The translations under genes and the position numbers were made by a program. Source: Streptococcus sp. (GTDB taxonomy: Bacteria > Bacillota > Bacilli > Lactobacillales > Aerococcaceae). From it: a stretch of 17,503 nt of DNA. Location: NCBI GenBank assembly GCA_015264885.1, contig JABZYY010000018.1, positions 1 to 17,503 on the forward strand. The letters run 5' to 3'. Positions 6,285 through 12,925 of the stretch are shown piece after piece; within the stretch, counting starts at the first letter, position 1; the number at the start of each line of letters is the position of its first letter. The notes below the pieces were generated by a model. The model was not told the origin of the DNA. It saw only the letters and a list, made by a program, of their open reading frames with translations, and did not search any database.

Positions 6285-7784
6285 TTATCGTTGCCATACA
6301 ATTTTTTCAAATTCATTTTTTAATTCTCGATCCATTTCATCTTTATACACTGGATATAAGAATAACCGTACTTCTTTTGTATTCAATAGGTTTAGTGTTT
6401 TTAACAGTTCTATCACTTTCAAGCGGACAAGATGGTCTGGAAAATGAAGCACTTGCCAAATATAGTCGTAATCGATGAGTTGAAACTCAATCATCTTATT
6501 TAAAATGACTTCATGCCATTTCGAGAGTGCGAAGAACTGAGGAGGTAAAACTAAAGTCGAATGTTGCTTCATATAGTCATAGACTTCTGGTCGCACAATC
6601 CCTTTAATATAATCAATAGTTCCTTCAATAAACACTTTCGAAGTTGATTTCTCAATGTACTCTAATGCCGTTAGCGATAATGGATCTTTTTCTAACAGTT
6701 TATTGAACTGTGAAAATCGTAGTTTACGATTCGTTTTGCTTAAAACAAATAAAATGATGGCATCATCCCGATTGGATGATTTCAGCGAAGCCTCTATTAT
6801 AGATTCAACTTTTGACTGCGACGACCATATAACTTTATCCACAAGTCCTTTTAAATAATGGAATTGATGAAACTCCTCAGATTCCACATCTGTGCAAGTG
6901 GATAGTTCTAATTCTAAACATTCTTTCATTCGGCATAATAATGCTACCGATTCTATAGTGAGACTGCGATTCTTTTTCGTTAAAAACGACAATGGATAAA
7001 TGGATTCAACCAACCACTGGATAAACTGTTCATCACTCGTTCCATGCAATACACATAGTTGATAATTGCGTTCAACCTCTGTAGTCATTTCATGGGCCAT
7101 AATGACACGAAGTAGTTTTGGATGATACATACAACTTTTGGCAGCGATAGGTCGCATGCTGACTTGTTTCATCATCACATTCAGCAAATAAAATGCATCT
7201 GCTTTCGTTCTGATTGGATAGAAAAATAAGTAATATAAGCGTCCATATCCGCTAAGAGAAGGTTCCAATTTTTCTAAATAGTCTTTCCACTGACTTTCGT
7301 GAATAGAGTAGGATTTTGCAAATACAATATAGAAAGTATACGAACTATGTTTCTCGAAGTATTGAATCTTCCGCTGAGTGATTTCATTATCAAAGAATAC
7401 TAGTAGCATTAACACTAATCTAAATTCTTCTTTTACTGTAGTGACTTCAAGTAATACCGTTAATCGGTCGCATAGGAAGTCCTTCATTTCGGAGGATAAC
7501 TGATCGACAAACTGCTTCCAATGAATAAGTAGAGGTTCTATCCAGTAAATCACAGGAATATCAAACTTTAGAATTCCTTCGTATACTTCCACATTTGGAT
7601 TCAGTAGTTTTGTCATCGCATGATAGAATTGCGGTAATCGGTCTTGACTCTTCACTCGCTTTCCGAGTGCAAAAGCAAAGAACTCTCCCTTCCCGTCCAC
7701 GGCATCTTTCATGAATGAATACGGAATTTTGGGAACCCTCTTTCTATTTCGAAGAAACTCTTCGTAGATGGACTGCTTACCCAT
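6285..7784 (-). CDS. Unrecognised 499-aa helical protein upstream of uvrC
   Basis: I do not recognise the family. The start is solid: AGGAGGGG lies 6 nt before the ATG. The protein begins with a basic segment (MGKQSIYEEFLRNRKRVPK) and has no signal peptide. It is rich in Leu, Phe, Tyr and Lys in a pattern of repeated amphipathic helices, for example HFPDHLVRLKVIELLKTL near residue 450-467. A HEAT/TPR-like alpha-solenoid is therefore plausible (inference). Some hydrophobic stretches, such as LVLMLLVFF and LYYLFFYP, look like buried helix cores rather than membrane spans. It ends 20 nt before uvrC and starts 40 nt after an alcohol dehydrogenase gene with no terminator between, so these genes are likely cotranscribed. 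I see no catalytic motif. Confidence 0.8.
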   Translation of the reverse strand: MGKQSIYEEFLRNRKRVPKIPYSFMKDAVDGKGEFFAFALGKRVKSQDRLPQFYHAMTKLLNPNVEVYEGILKFDIPVIYWIEPLLIHWKQFVDQLSSEMKDFLCDRLTVLLEVTTVKEEFRLVLMLLVFFDNEITQRKIQYFEKHSSYTFYIVFAKSYSIHESQWKDYLEKLEPSLSGYGRLYYLFFYPIRTKADAFYLLNVMMKQVSMRPIAAKSCMYHPKLLRVIMAHEMTTEVERNYQLCVLHGTSDEQFIQWLVESIYPLSFLTKKNRSLTIESVALLCRMKECLELELSTCTDVESEEFHQFHYLKGLVDKVIWSSQSKVESIIEASLKSSNRDDAIILFVLSKTNRKLRFSQFNKLLEKDPLSLTALEYIEKSTSKVFIEGTIDYIKGIVRPEVYDYMKQHSTLVLPPQFFALSKWHEVILNKMIEFQLIDYDYIWQVLHFPDHLVRLKVIELLKTLNLLNTKEVRLFLYPVYKDEMDRELKNEFEKIVWQR

Positions 7785-7824
7785 TTCTATCCCCTCCTAC
7801 GGCTAGAAACACAAAACACCTATC

Positions 7825-9003
7825 CTATAACGCTTCTTTATACACTTCCATTGCAACTTCTGGCGTCAAATCACCATGCTCAGATAATTTCACTTTCTTG
7901 TGACGTGTTAAACCGTCCACTAAAGCTTGTAATACCTCTTCACCTAAATTCACATCGCTAAAGCGAATAGGAGCTCCTAATGATTTAAAGAATTCTTCTG
8001 TTTTAGCAATCGCCTCATCAACAATCTCTTCATCGCTTCCTGATAAATTCCATACACGTTTTCCATATTGTACTAATTTATCAAATTTTTGCTGTTTTCT
8101 CACTTTCATCATTGCTGGTAAGACAATCGATAATGTACGACCATGGTCAATTCCGTGGTTCAATGTAATTTCATGTCCTAATGCATGTGAAGACCAGTCC
8201 GTTGGTACACCTAGGTTAATCGTTCCATTTAATGCATTTGTTGCACACCACATAAATGTTCCGCGGTCATTGTAATCAATATGGTCTGTGTCAATGACAC
8301 GAGGTGCAATTTCAATTAACGTTTGCAAAATACTTTCTGCATAACGGTCTTGAAGTAGTGCTCCTACTGGATAAGTTAAATAGTTTTCCATCACGTGGAT
8401 GAAAGTATCTAGCAGGCCATTCACTAATTGACGAACAGGTAATGTATAGGTCAATTCAGGCTCCAATACTGAAAATACAGGGAATGTCTTTGGTCCACGG
8501 AAACTTACTTTTGCCTTTTTCTCAACAAGAGTAATCACCGCTCCAGCATTCATTTCAGAACCCGTTGCAGGAAGTGTAAGAATCGTCCCAAAAGGAACTA
8601 CTTCTTGGACAGGTAATCCTTTACCTACACCCCATCCAAATAAATCAATTGGATCTTCTGTAAAGAGACTTGCTGCAGAAACAAATTTAGTCCCGTCAAT
8701 AACAGATCCTCCACCAATGGCTAATAAATAAGTGAAGTTTTCTGCACGGACTTTCTCAACAGCTTTCATTAATGTTTCAAATGTTGGGTTGGCTTCAATT
8801 CCTGAAAACTCATCCCATTCACGATTCCCTAAAGCTTTAACAGCACGATCAAATGCTCCGTTTTTCTTAACAGAGCCGCCCCCGTAAAGGACTAATACTT
8901 TAGCGTCTTTAGGAATTTCATTATCAATATCTTCAATACGATTTCTTCCAAATAAAATCTTTGTTAGATTTTGGAATGTAAAATTTTGAATTTCATGTGT
9001 CAT
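7825..9003 (-). CDS. Iron-containing alcohol dehydrogenase, YqhD-like NADPH-type aldehyde reductase
   Basis: This is a 392-aa group III alcohol dehydrogenase. It resembles Escherichia coli YqhD more than Bacillus YugJ: both have GGGSVKKNG-type (42-49) and AIGGGSVIDGTKF (95-107) nucleotide-binding loops and the GHEITLNHGIDHGRTL block. The likely metal ligands are D199 and H203 (LLDTFIHVMENY), H273 (WSSHALGHE) and H287 (GIDHGRT); their spacing matches YqhD. YqhD reduces a broad range of aldehydes, including lipid-peroxidation products and butyraldehyde, with NADPH. That role is expected here but not proven. A GAGGTGATT site precedes the ATG. The gene is first in a probable operon with the 499-aa orphan and uvrC. 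Confidence 0.93.
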   Translation of the reverse strand: MTHEIQNFTFQNLTKILFGRNRIEDIDNEIPKDAKVLVLYGGGSVKKNGAFDRAVKALGNREWDEFSGIEANPTFETLMKAVEKVRAENFTYLLAIGGGSVIDGTKFVSAASLFTEDPIDLFGWGVGKGLPVQEVVPFGTILTLPATGSEMNAGAVITLVEKKAKVSFRGPKTFPVFSVLEPELTYTLPVRQLVNGLLDTFIHVMENYLTYPVGALLQDRYAESILQTLIEIAPRVIDTDHIDYNDRGTFMWCATNALNGTINLGVPTDWSSHALGHEITLNHGIDHGRTLSIVLPAMMKVRKQQKFDKLVQYGKRVWNLSGSDEEIVDEAIAKTEEFFKSLGAPIRFSDVNLGEEVLQALVDGLTRHKKVKLSEHGDLTPEVAMEVYKEAL

Positions 9004-9032
9004 TTCAAATCACCTCGTTACTTCTTACTTTA

Positions 9033-9061
9033 ATTGTACCAAAACTAATAGACCCTTTCTA
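9033..9061 (-). promoter_or_regulatory. Promoter of the alcohol dehydrogenase-orphan-uvrC transcript
   Basis: On the minus strand, -10 TACAAT (9033-9038) is preceded after 17 bp by -35 TAGAAA (9056-9061), which matches four of six consensus bases. It lies between the upstream gene's terminator and the dehydrogenase start, with a leader of about 25 nt. Confidence 0.6.
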
Positions 9062-9071
9062 AAATATCGGC

Positions 9072-9109
9072 TTTAAAAACAAAATAAACTGGACAATTGC
9101 CCAGTTTAT
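9072..9109 (-). terminator. Terminator after the 108-aa orphan gene
   Basis: The minus-strand RNA pairs ATAAACTGG with CCAGTTTAT (plus-strand arms 9084-9092 and 9101-9109). The stem extends inward by a G-U and a C-G pair to a 4-nt AAUU loop, and a U-rich tail follows (TTTGTTTTT). The hairpin starts 6 nt past the stop codon. Confidence 0.83.
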
Positions 9110-9114
9110 GATTC

Positions 9115-9441
9115 TTAATTTATTATTTTTGATTCGATGTATTTTTTCAGGCGGTCTGCTGAGATTTCCTTTTCTAATTTAGAAACTTCAACAGGGCTTA
9201 ATGTGACTTCACACGTTAAAACTCCGTCTGCATCATAAGAAACGACAACTTCTCCAACATCTTCTCTAGATTCTCTTGTCACTTTTGGAAACAACGCTGC
9301 TAATTCCTTTTCAACCTCTAGCGCACAGTGTTCTCTAAGTAAGCGAAACTGTTCTGCAATCACTGTTGGAATATAATAGCAGTCCACTAATGTCATTTCT
9401 TCATCTTTAGATTTTCGGTTTGACTTTTTCGCTTTTTTCAT
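9115..9441 (-). CDS. Uncharacterised 108-aa protein
   Basis: I do not recognise the family. The N-terminus is strongly basic (MKKAKKSNRKSK). A mixed region LVDCYYIPTVIAEQFRLLREH follows, then VGEVVVSYDADGVLTCEV, which looks like two beta strands, and a C-terminal helical segment SADRLKKYIESKIIN. It is soluble, with no signal peptide. I placed the start at ATG 9441, with a GAGGT site upstream, rather than the in-frame start at 9504. The 9504 start lies upstream of the predicted transcription start from a good promoter (9470-9498). The gene is monocistronic, with its own promoter and terminator, and diverges from the glycosyltransferase operon. Confidence 0.7.
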   Translation of the reverse strand: MKKAKKSNRKSKDEEMTLVDCYYIPTVIAEQFRLLREHCALEVEKELAALFPKVTRESREDVGEVVVSYDADGVLTCEVTLSPVEVSKLEKEISADRLKKYIESKIIN

Positions 9442-9469
9442 AAATGACCTCGTTTCTTTCTTCTTGTCT

Positions 9470-9498
9470 AGTATACAAAAATTCACCCGAGAAGGCAA
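9470..9498 (-). promoter_or_regulatory. Promoter of the 108-aa orphan gene
   Basis: On the minus strand, -35 TTGCCT (9493-9498) is 17 bp from -10 TATACT (9470-9475). Transcription would begin near 9463, about 22 nt upstream of the ATG at 9441. Confidence 0.6.
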
Positions 9499-9532
9499 AA
9501 ACATTAAATTTATCCAAAGATTATAAACCTAT

Positions 9533-9561
9533 TTTCCAAATGCGCGATTTCATGGTAAAAT
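9533..9561 (+). promoter_or_regulatory. Promoter of the glycosyltransferase-VTT operon
   Basis: The -35 TTTCCA (9533-9538) and -10 TAAAAT (9556-9561) are 17 bp apart, and the -10 carries an upstream TGG extension. It diverges from the promoter of the 108-aa orphan, with about 34 bp between the two -35 boxes. The AAGGAG ribosome binding site follows at 9581. Confidence 0.65.
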
Positions 9562-9591
9562 AGCTATGAATCACACTTATAAGGAGATACT

Positions 9592-10626
9592 ATGCTTACA
9601 ATCAATATGCTAACTCGTGCAGACAGCGTTAAAGGTCAAGGAGTTATGTCTGCGACAGAGGAACAAATAAACCTTGTAACAGAAGGATTAAAGGGCTATA
9701 ACGTTGTTGTAAATCAGCTTAAAATTGCTGATATTAACCACATCCACACTATTAATCCAGATTTTCTTTTCAAATCATTTTTAAACAATAAAAAGCAACC
9801 GACAATAGCGTCCGTTCACTTTTTACCAGAAACATTAGAAAAAAGTATTTCTCTTCCAAAACCAATTAAAGAGTTATTCTATAAATATGTTTTATCATTT
9901 TATAAACAAGCAGACTATTTAGTAACTGTAAACCCTCGTTTTATTGATGATTTAGAAAAGTATGGGGTCGATCGTTCTAAAGTAACGTACATTCCAAACT
10001 TCGTATCTCGTGAAACGTTCTATAAAATTACAGACCAATCCAAAGCAGACTTACGTAAGAAATTCGGATTAGATCCAGACAAATTTACCGTTGTCTCTGC
10101 TGGTCAGCTTCAAATGCGTAAAGGCGTTCTTGAGTTTATCGACTTAGCAACTAAAATGCCAGATATCCAATTTGTTTGGGCTGGTAACTTCGCTTTTAAA
10201 GGTATCTCTGAAGGTCGTAAAGAAATTATGGAACACATGGATGATCTTCCAGATAACGTTCACTTCCTTGGGCTTGTGGAGCGTGATCGTATGAATGAGT
10301 TCTTTAATATGGGTGATGTCATGCTTCAATTGTCATTCGAGGAGTTATTCCCGATGACGATTTTAGAATCGATGAACGCAAACATCCCACTACTCTTACG
10401 TGATTTACCAGAGTACAAACCAATTTTATTCGACTACTACTTAAAAGCAAACAGTCAACAAACGTTTAAAGACGAATTAACAAAACTAAAAGAAGACGCC
10501 GATTATTACGCTAAAGCCTGCGAAGGTTCAAAACGCGGCGAACAATTCTATTCAAAAGAAAGTATTCTAGAACAGTGGCAACAATTTTATGATAAAGTTG
10601 CAACAGAAAGAAACTTGTTATCATAA
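9592..10626 (+). CDS. GT4-family glycosyltransferase, probably acting on membrane glycolipid
   Basis: This 344-aa retaining glycosyltransferase has a GT-B fold. The N-terminal acceptor domain begins MLTINMLTRADSVKGQGV and contains HIHTINPDF (50-58) and SVHFLPETLEKS (74-85). The C-terminal nucleotide-sugar domain shows AGQLQMRKG (170-178), FVWAGNF (194-200) and the GT4 E-x7-E signature E251-LFPMTIL-E259. It lacks a signal peptide and membrane spans, so it probably works peripherally at the inner leaflet. In my recollection this subfamily in lactic acid bacteria includes diacylglycerol glycosyltransferases that build the glycolipid anchor of lipoteichoic acid; that assignment is inference. AAGGAG precedes the ATG. 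A VTT-domain membrane protein follows after 11 nt, so the two are cotranscribed. Confidence 0.88.
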   Translation: MLTINMLTRADSVKGQGVMSATEEQINLVTEGLKGYNVVVNQLKIADINHIHTINPDFLFKSFLNNKKQPTIASVHFLPETLEKSISLPKPIKELFYKYVLSFYKQADYLVTVNPRFIDDLEKYGVDRSKVTYIPNFVSRETFYKITDQSKADLRKKFGLDPDKFTVVSAGQLQMRKGVLEFIDLATKMPDIQFVWAGNFAFKGISEGRKEIMEHMDDLPDNVHFLGLVERDRMNEFFNMGDVMLQLSFEELFPMTILESMNANIPLLLRDLPEYKPILFDYYLKANSQQTFKDELTKLKEDADYYAKACEGSKRGEQFYSKESILEQWQQFYDKVATERNLLS

Positions 10627-10637
10627 AAGGAGAAATA

Positions 10638-11264
10638 ATGACTACAGAAGAAATTAAACAAGGAAAACCACTTTCCCCTACGGCTCAAAAAGTCATGAAC
10701 ATTGCTTCAATTCTCGGAGCAATTGCGACAGTGGTCTTTATCGTTTGGGCATGGCAAAAAGGGCTATTCACGTCACAAGAGACGTTATCAGCCTATATGC
10801 TTCAAGCGGGAATTTGGGGTCCACCAATCTTTATCTTTTTACAAATCTTACAAACCGTTGTTCCAATCATTCCAGGAGCGCTTACTAGTATCGCTGGTGT
10901 TTATATTTACGGTAACTGGATTGGAAACATTTATAACTACATCGGTATTGTGATTGGATCAATCATTGCCTTCTATCTTGCAAGACAATACGGTCAGCAA
11001 TTCGTAAAATCAATGGTTAGTGAACATACGTATAATCGCTATATCAGTTGGTTAGATAAAGGACAATGGTTCGACTACTTCTTTGCATTCATGATGTTCT
11101 TCCCTGTTTCACCGGATGACTTCTTATGTATGCTCGCTGGTTTAACAAAGATGACTTATAAGAAATTCATTATTATCATCTTAGTCTTTAAACCATTTAC
11201 ACTGGCTGCCTACACAATCGGCCTACGATTTATTATCGACTGGCTCTGGGCATTCTTCCAATAA
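10638..11264 (+). CDS. TVP38/TMEM64 (VTT/DedA superfamily) membrane protein
   Basis: This 208-aa polytopic membrane protein has hydrophobic segments at about 20-40, 60-90, 98-118, 145-158, 176-195 and near the C-terminus. Family hallmarks are the re-entrant-type IIPGALTSIAGVYIYG (77-92), the G-x-IIAFYLARQYG block (107-119, with the conserved Arg116), and FFPVSPDDFLCMLAGL (154-169). VTT/DedA proteins are linked to lipid translocation (undecaprenyl phosphate recycling by some DedA proteins, phospholipid scrambling by eukaryotic TMEM41B/VMP1), but the bacterial TVP38 branch is poorly characterised. An AAAGGAG site precedes the ATG, 11 nt after the glycosyltransferase stop. The pairing suggests a role in lipid or glycolipid handling. 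Confidence 0.9.
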   Translation: MTTEEIKQGKPLSPTAQKVMNIASILGAIATVVFIVWAWQKGLFTSQETLSAYMLQAGIWGPPIFIFLQILQTVVPIIPGALTSIAGVYIYGNWIGNIYNYIGIVIGSIIAFYLARQYGQQFVKSMVSEHTYNRYISWLDKGQWFDYFFAFMMFFPVSPDDFLCMLAGLTKMTYKKFIIIILVFKPFTLAAYTIGLRFIIDWLWAFFQ

Positions 11265-11273
11265 GCAAAAACA

Positions 11274-11309
11274 AACCCTTGAGAAATTTTCTCAAGGGTT
11301 ATTTTTTAT
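11274..11309. terminator. Bidirectional terminator between convergent genes
   Basis: Near-perfect arms AACCCTTGAGAA (11274-11285) and TTCTCAAGGGTT (11289-11300) form a stem of up to 12 bp. On the plus strand a U-run follows (ATTTTTTAT), ending the VTT gene transcript. On the minus strand TTTGTTTTT follows, ending the carboxypeptidase transcript. The two stop codons are only 46 nt apart, so one hairpin serves both genes. Confidence 0.9.
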
Positions 11310-11310
11310 G

Positions 11311-12819
11311 TTAATCTTTCTTTTTAAAGACTTGAACAGTTGCAAGAACAATTCCACTAATAAATACGCTGAGTGTTAAAATAATACCCGCTAATAATAG
11401 AGGATTTTTGCTTAGGCTTCTTAACCAGTTCGCAAATGTTCCTAGATCACTATCTTCATCAAATGATAAGATTCCACCATTCGTTGAACCTTCTGTTGAT
11501 GAAACTTCTTCTGTCGTTGTTTCTTCAACCACTTTTGTCACTTTAAATACATTGGACTTAATCTCTTTTGTTAAAGTTGGGAAAGTATGTTCCACAATGA
11601 TTTCATCTCCAACAAGTTTATATGTTGGTTTTTCATCGCCTCTTGTTAAAACTTTGATATCTTTCTCTACTTTAATCTTTTGACCATCAATTTCATGAAC
11701 CCCAGCTTTTAACACTGTTTCTTCATGATATTCAGTAAAGCCTTTTTCTAAAAGAGCGTTCCCGAATTGTGCACGGTAAAATACACTTGTGTTATAGTCG
11801 CTCCAGCTACCAACACCCATTAATACTTCAATCAGACGACGGCCTTTTCCTTTTGCAGTAATCACATGGTTTAAAGCTGCATTTGGTGATGAACCTGTCT
11901 TAAATCCATCTACATCAAAATATCCTTGAGGCATCCCACTTGCAAGTTGATTCAATGTATAGAACGTTTCTTCTACAGGAGTTCCTTCCATTGTAGTAAC
12001 AGCAGGTTCTCTTGTAATTTCTAAGAATTCTGGATAGTTCTTTAAGAAGTAATATGCTAATGTTGCTAAATCGCGAGCTGTTGTTTGGTTGTACTTATCT
12101 GGTACACCTTCAACAACATATAATCCACGAAACGCTGACACAACAGCCCCACTAGGATTATAGAATTTAGAATTTGTCATTCCTAATTCTTTCGCTTTAT
12201 CATTCATCATCTTAATGTATTCTTCGTTTGTCTTACTAATCGCGTGTGATAACATCACAGTCGCAACGTTTGAGGAAGGATACATCATCAGATAAAGTAA
12301 ATCGCGCACTGGATATTCAATCCCAGCTCTGATTTGGTTATTACTAATATCATCGATAGTAGAAATCGCTCTATCTTCTTCTGTTGCCGTAATTTTAGTA
12401 TCTAATGTGAGCTTACCTGCTTTAATCGCATCATACACAAGATACGCTGTCATTAATTTAGTTGTACTCGCTGGATCCCATGGCTTATCAATATTGTCAC
12501 CATAAAGAATTTGCCCAGTCTCTGCATCGACTAAAATAGCCCCTTCAGGTTTGTAGTATTCACTAACATCATACCCATAACGAGCTGTAATCTCGAAAAT
12601 ATCTTCTTCAATCGGAAGCTCTTTCGACTTTGTTGTTGTCGTTGTTTGCTCTGTTGTCTCTGTTGCTACAGTTGTTTCTGGAGCCTCTGTTTGTTCAACA
12701 ACAGTAGTTCCTTCTCCCGGTTCTTGTGTGGTTTCTTCAGCAGCAATTGGCGCTAAAGCAGAAAGTGCGAATGCACATGTCATTAATCCCAAAAGAAACT
12801 TAAATTTACGTTTTTCCAT
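11311..12819 (-). CDS. dacA: D-alanyl-D-alanine carboxypeptidase (low-molecular-weight PBP)
   Basis: This exported enzyme trims the terminal D-Ala from peptidoglycan pentapeptides and so limits cross-linking. The 502-aa protein has a signal peptide (MEKRKFKF, then a hydrophobic core, with cleavage after about residue 26-27). A Thr/Glu-rich linker follows (about 28-64), then the S11 transpeptidase-like domain with S118-TTK121 (PASTTKLM), S182-S-N184 and K307-T-G309. The PBP5 C-terminal beta domain spans about 361-425. A second Thr/Ser/Glu-rich linker lies at 431-449. The protein ends in a hydrophobic anchor (473-496) and KKKD, where most relatives have an amphipathic helix. AAGGAGG precedes the ATG. 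The gene is monocistronic, with its own promoter and a shared terminator. The symbol is by family. Confidence 0.95.
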   Translation of the reverse strand: MEKRKFKFLLGLMTCAFALSALAPIAAEETTQEPGEGTTVVEQTEAPETTVATETTEQTTTTTKSKELPIEEDIFEITARYGYDVSEYYKPEGAILVDAETGQILYGDNIDKPWDPASTTKLMTAYLVYDAIKAGKLTLDTKITATEEDRAISTIDDISNNQIRAGIEYPVRDLLYLMMYPSSNVATVMLSHAISKTNEEYIKMMNDKAKELGMTNSKFYNPSGAVVSAFRGLYVVEGVPDKYNQTTARDLATLAYYFLKNYPEFLEITREPAVTTMEGTPVEETFYTLNQLASGMPQGYFDVDGFKTGSSPNAALNHVITAKGKGRRLIEVLMGVGSWSDYNTSVFYRAQFGNALLEKGFTEYHEETVLKAGVHEIDGQKIKVEKDIKVLTRGDEKPTYKLVGDEIIVEHTFPTLTKEIKSNVFKVTKVVEETTTEEVSSTEGSTNGGILSFDEDSDLGTFANWLRSLSKNPLLLAGIILTLSVFISGIVLATVQVFKKKD

Positions 12820-12844
12820 TCCTATCCTCCTTGTAATTCAATTT

Positions 12845-12873
12845 ATTTTACAAAGAAATTCTTAAGATTTCAA
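12845..12873 (-). promoter_or_regulatory. Promoter of the D,D-carboxypeptidase gene
   Basis: On the minus strand, -35 TTGAAA (12868-12873) is 17 bp from -10 TAAAAT (12845-12850). The -35 directly abuts the U-rich tail of the preceding gene's terminator. Confidence 0.72.
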
Positions 12874-12925
12874 ATAGAAAGAAGCAAATTCGTAACATTT
12901 TTGTAATCTTTACGAAATTTGCTTC
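12872..12925 (-). terminator. Terminator overlapping the end of the 199-aa orphan gene
   Basis: Plus-strand arms GAAGCAAATTCGTAA (12881-12895) and TTACGAAATTTGCTTC (12910-12925) pair with a single bulged base to make a stem of about 15 bp. The tail TTTCTATTT follows on the minus strand. The outer arm includes the orphan's stop codon (12910-12912) and last codons. The U-tract is weaker than at other terminators here. Confidence 0.68.

Noticed and set aside
9442..9504. Longer N-terminus for the 108-aa orphan
   Set aside because: The extra codons overlap the predicted promoter and lie upstream of the likely transcription start. The ATG at 9441 has a better ribosome binding site.
10702..10953. 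Open frame in a second plus-strand frame inside the VTT gene
   Set aside because: It is out of frame with a gene that has clear family motifs, with no separate ribosome binding site.
11408..11683. Plus-strand open frame opposite the carboxypeptidase C-terminus
   Set aside because: It lies wholly antisense to a well-supported gene, and its Ser/Val-rich content mirrors the Thr/Glu codons of the other strand.
12628..12738. Possible tandem-repeat array or CRISPR-like repeat
   Set aside because: The repetition is codon-level (Thr, Glu, Val) in a coding linker. There are no equal-length spacers or conserved repeat units.
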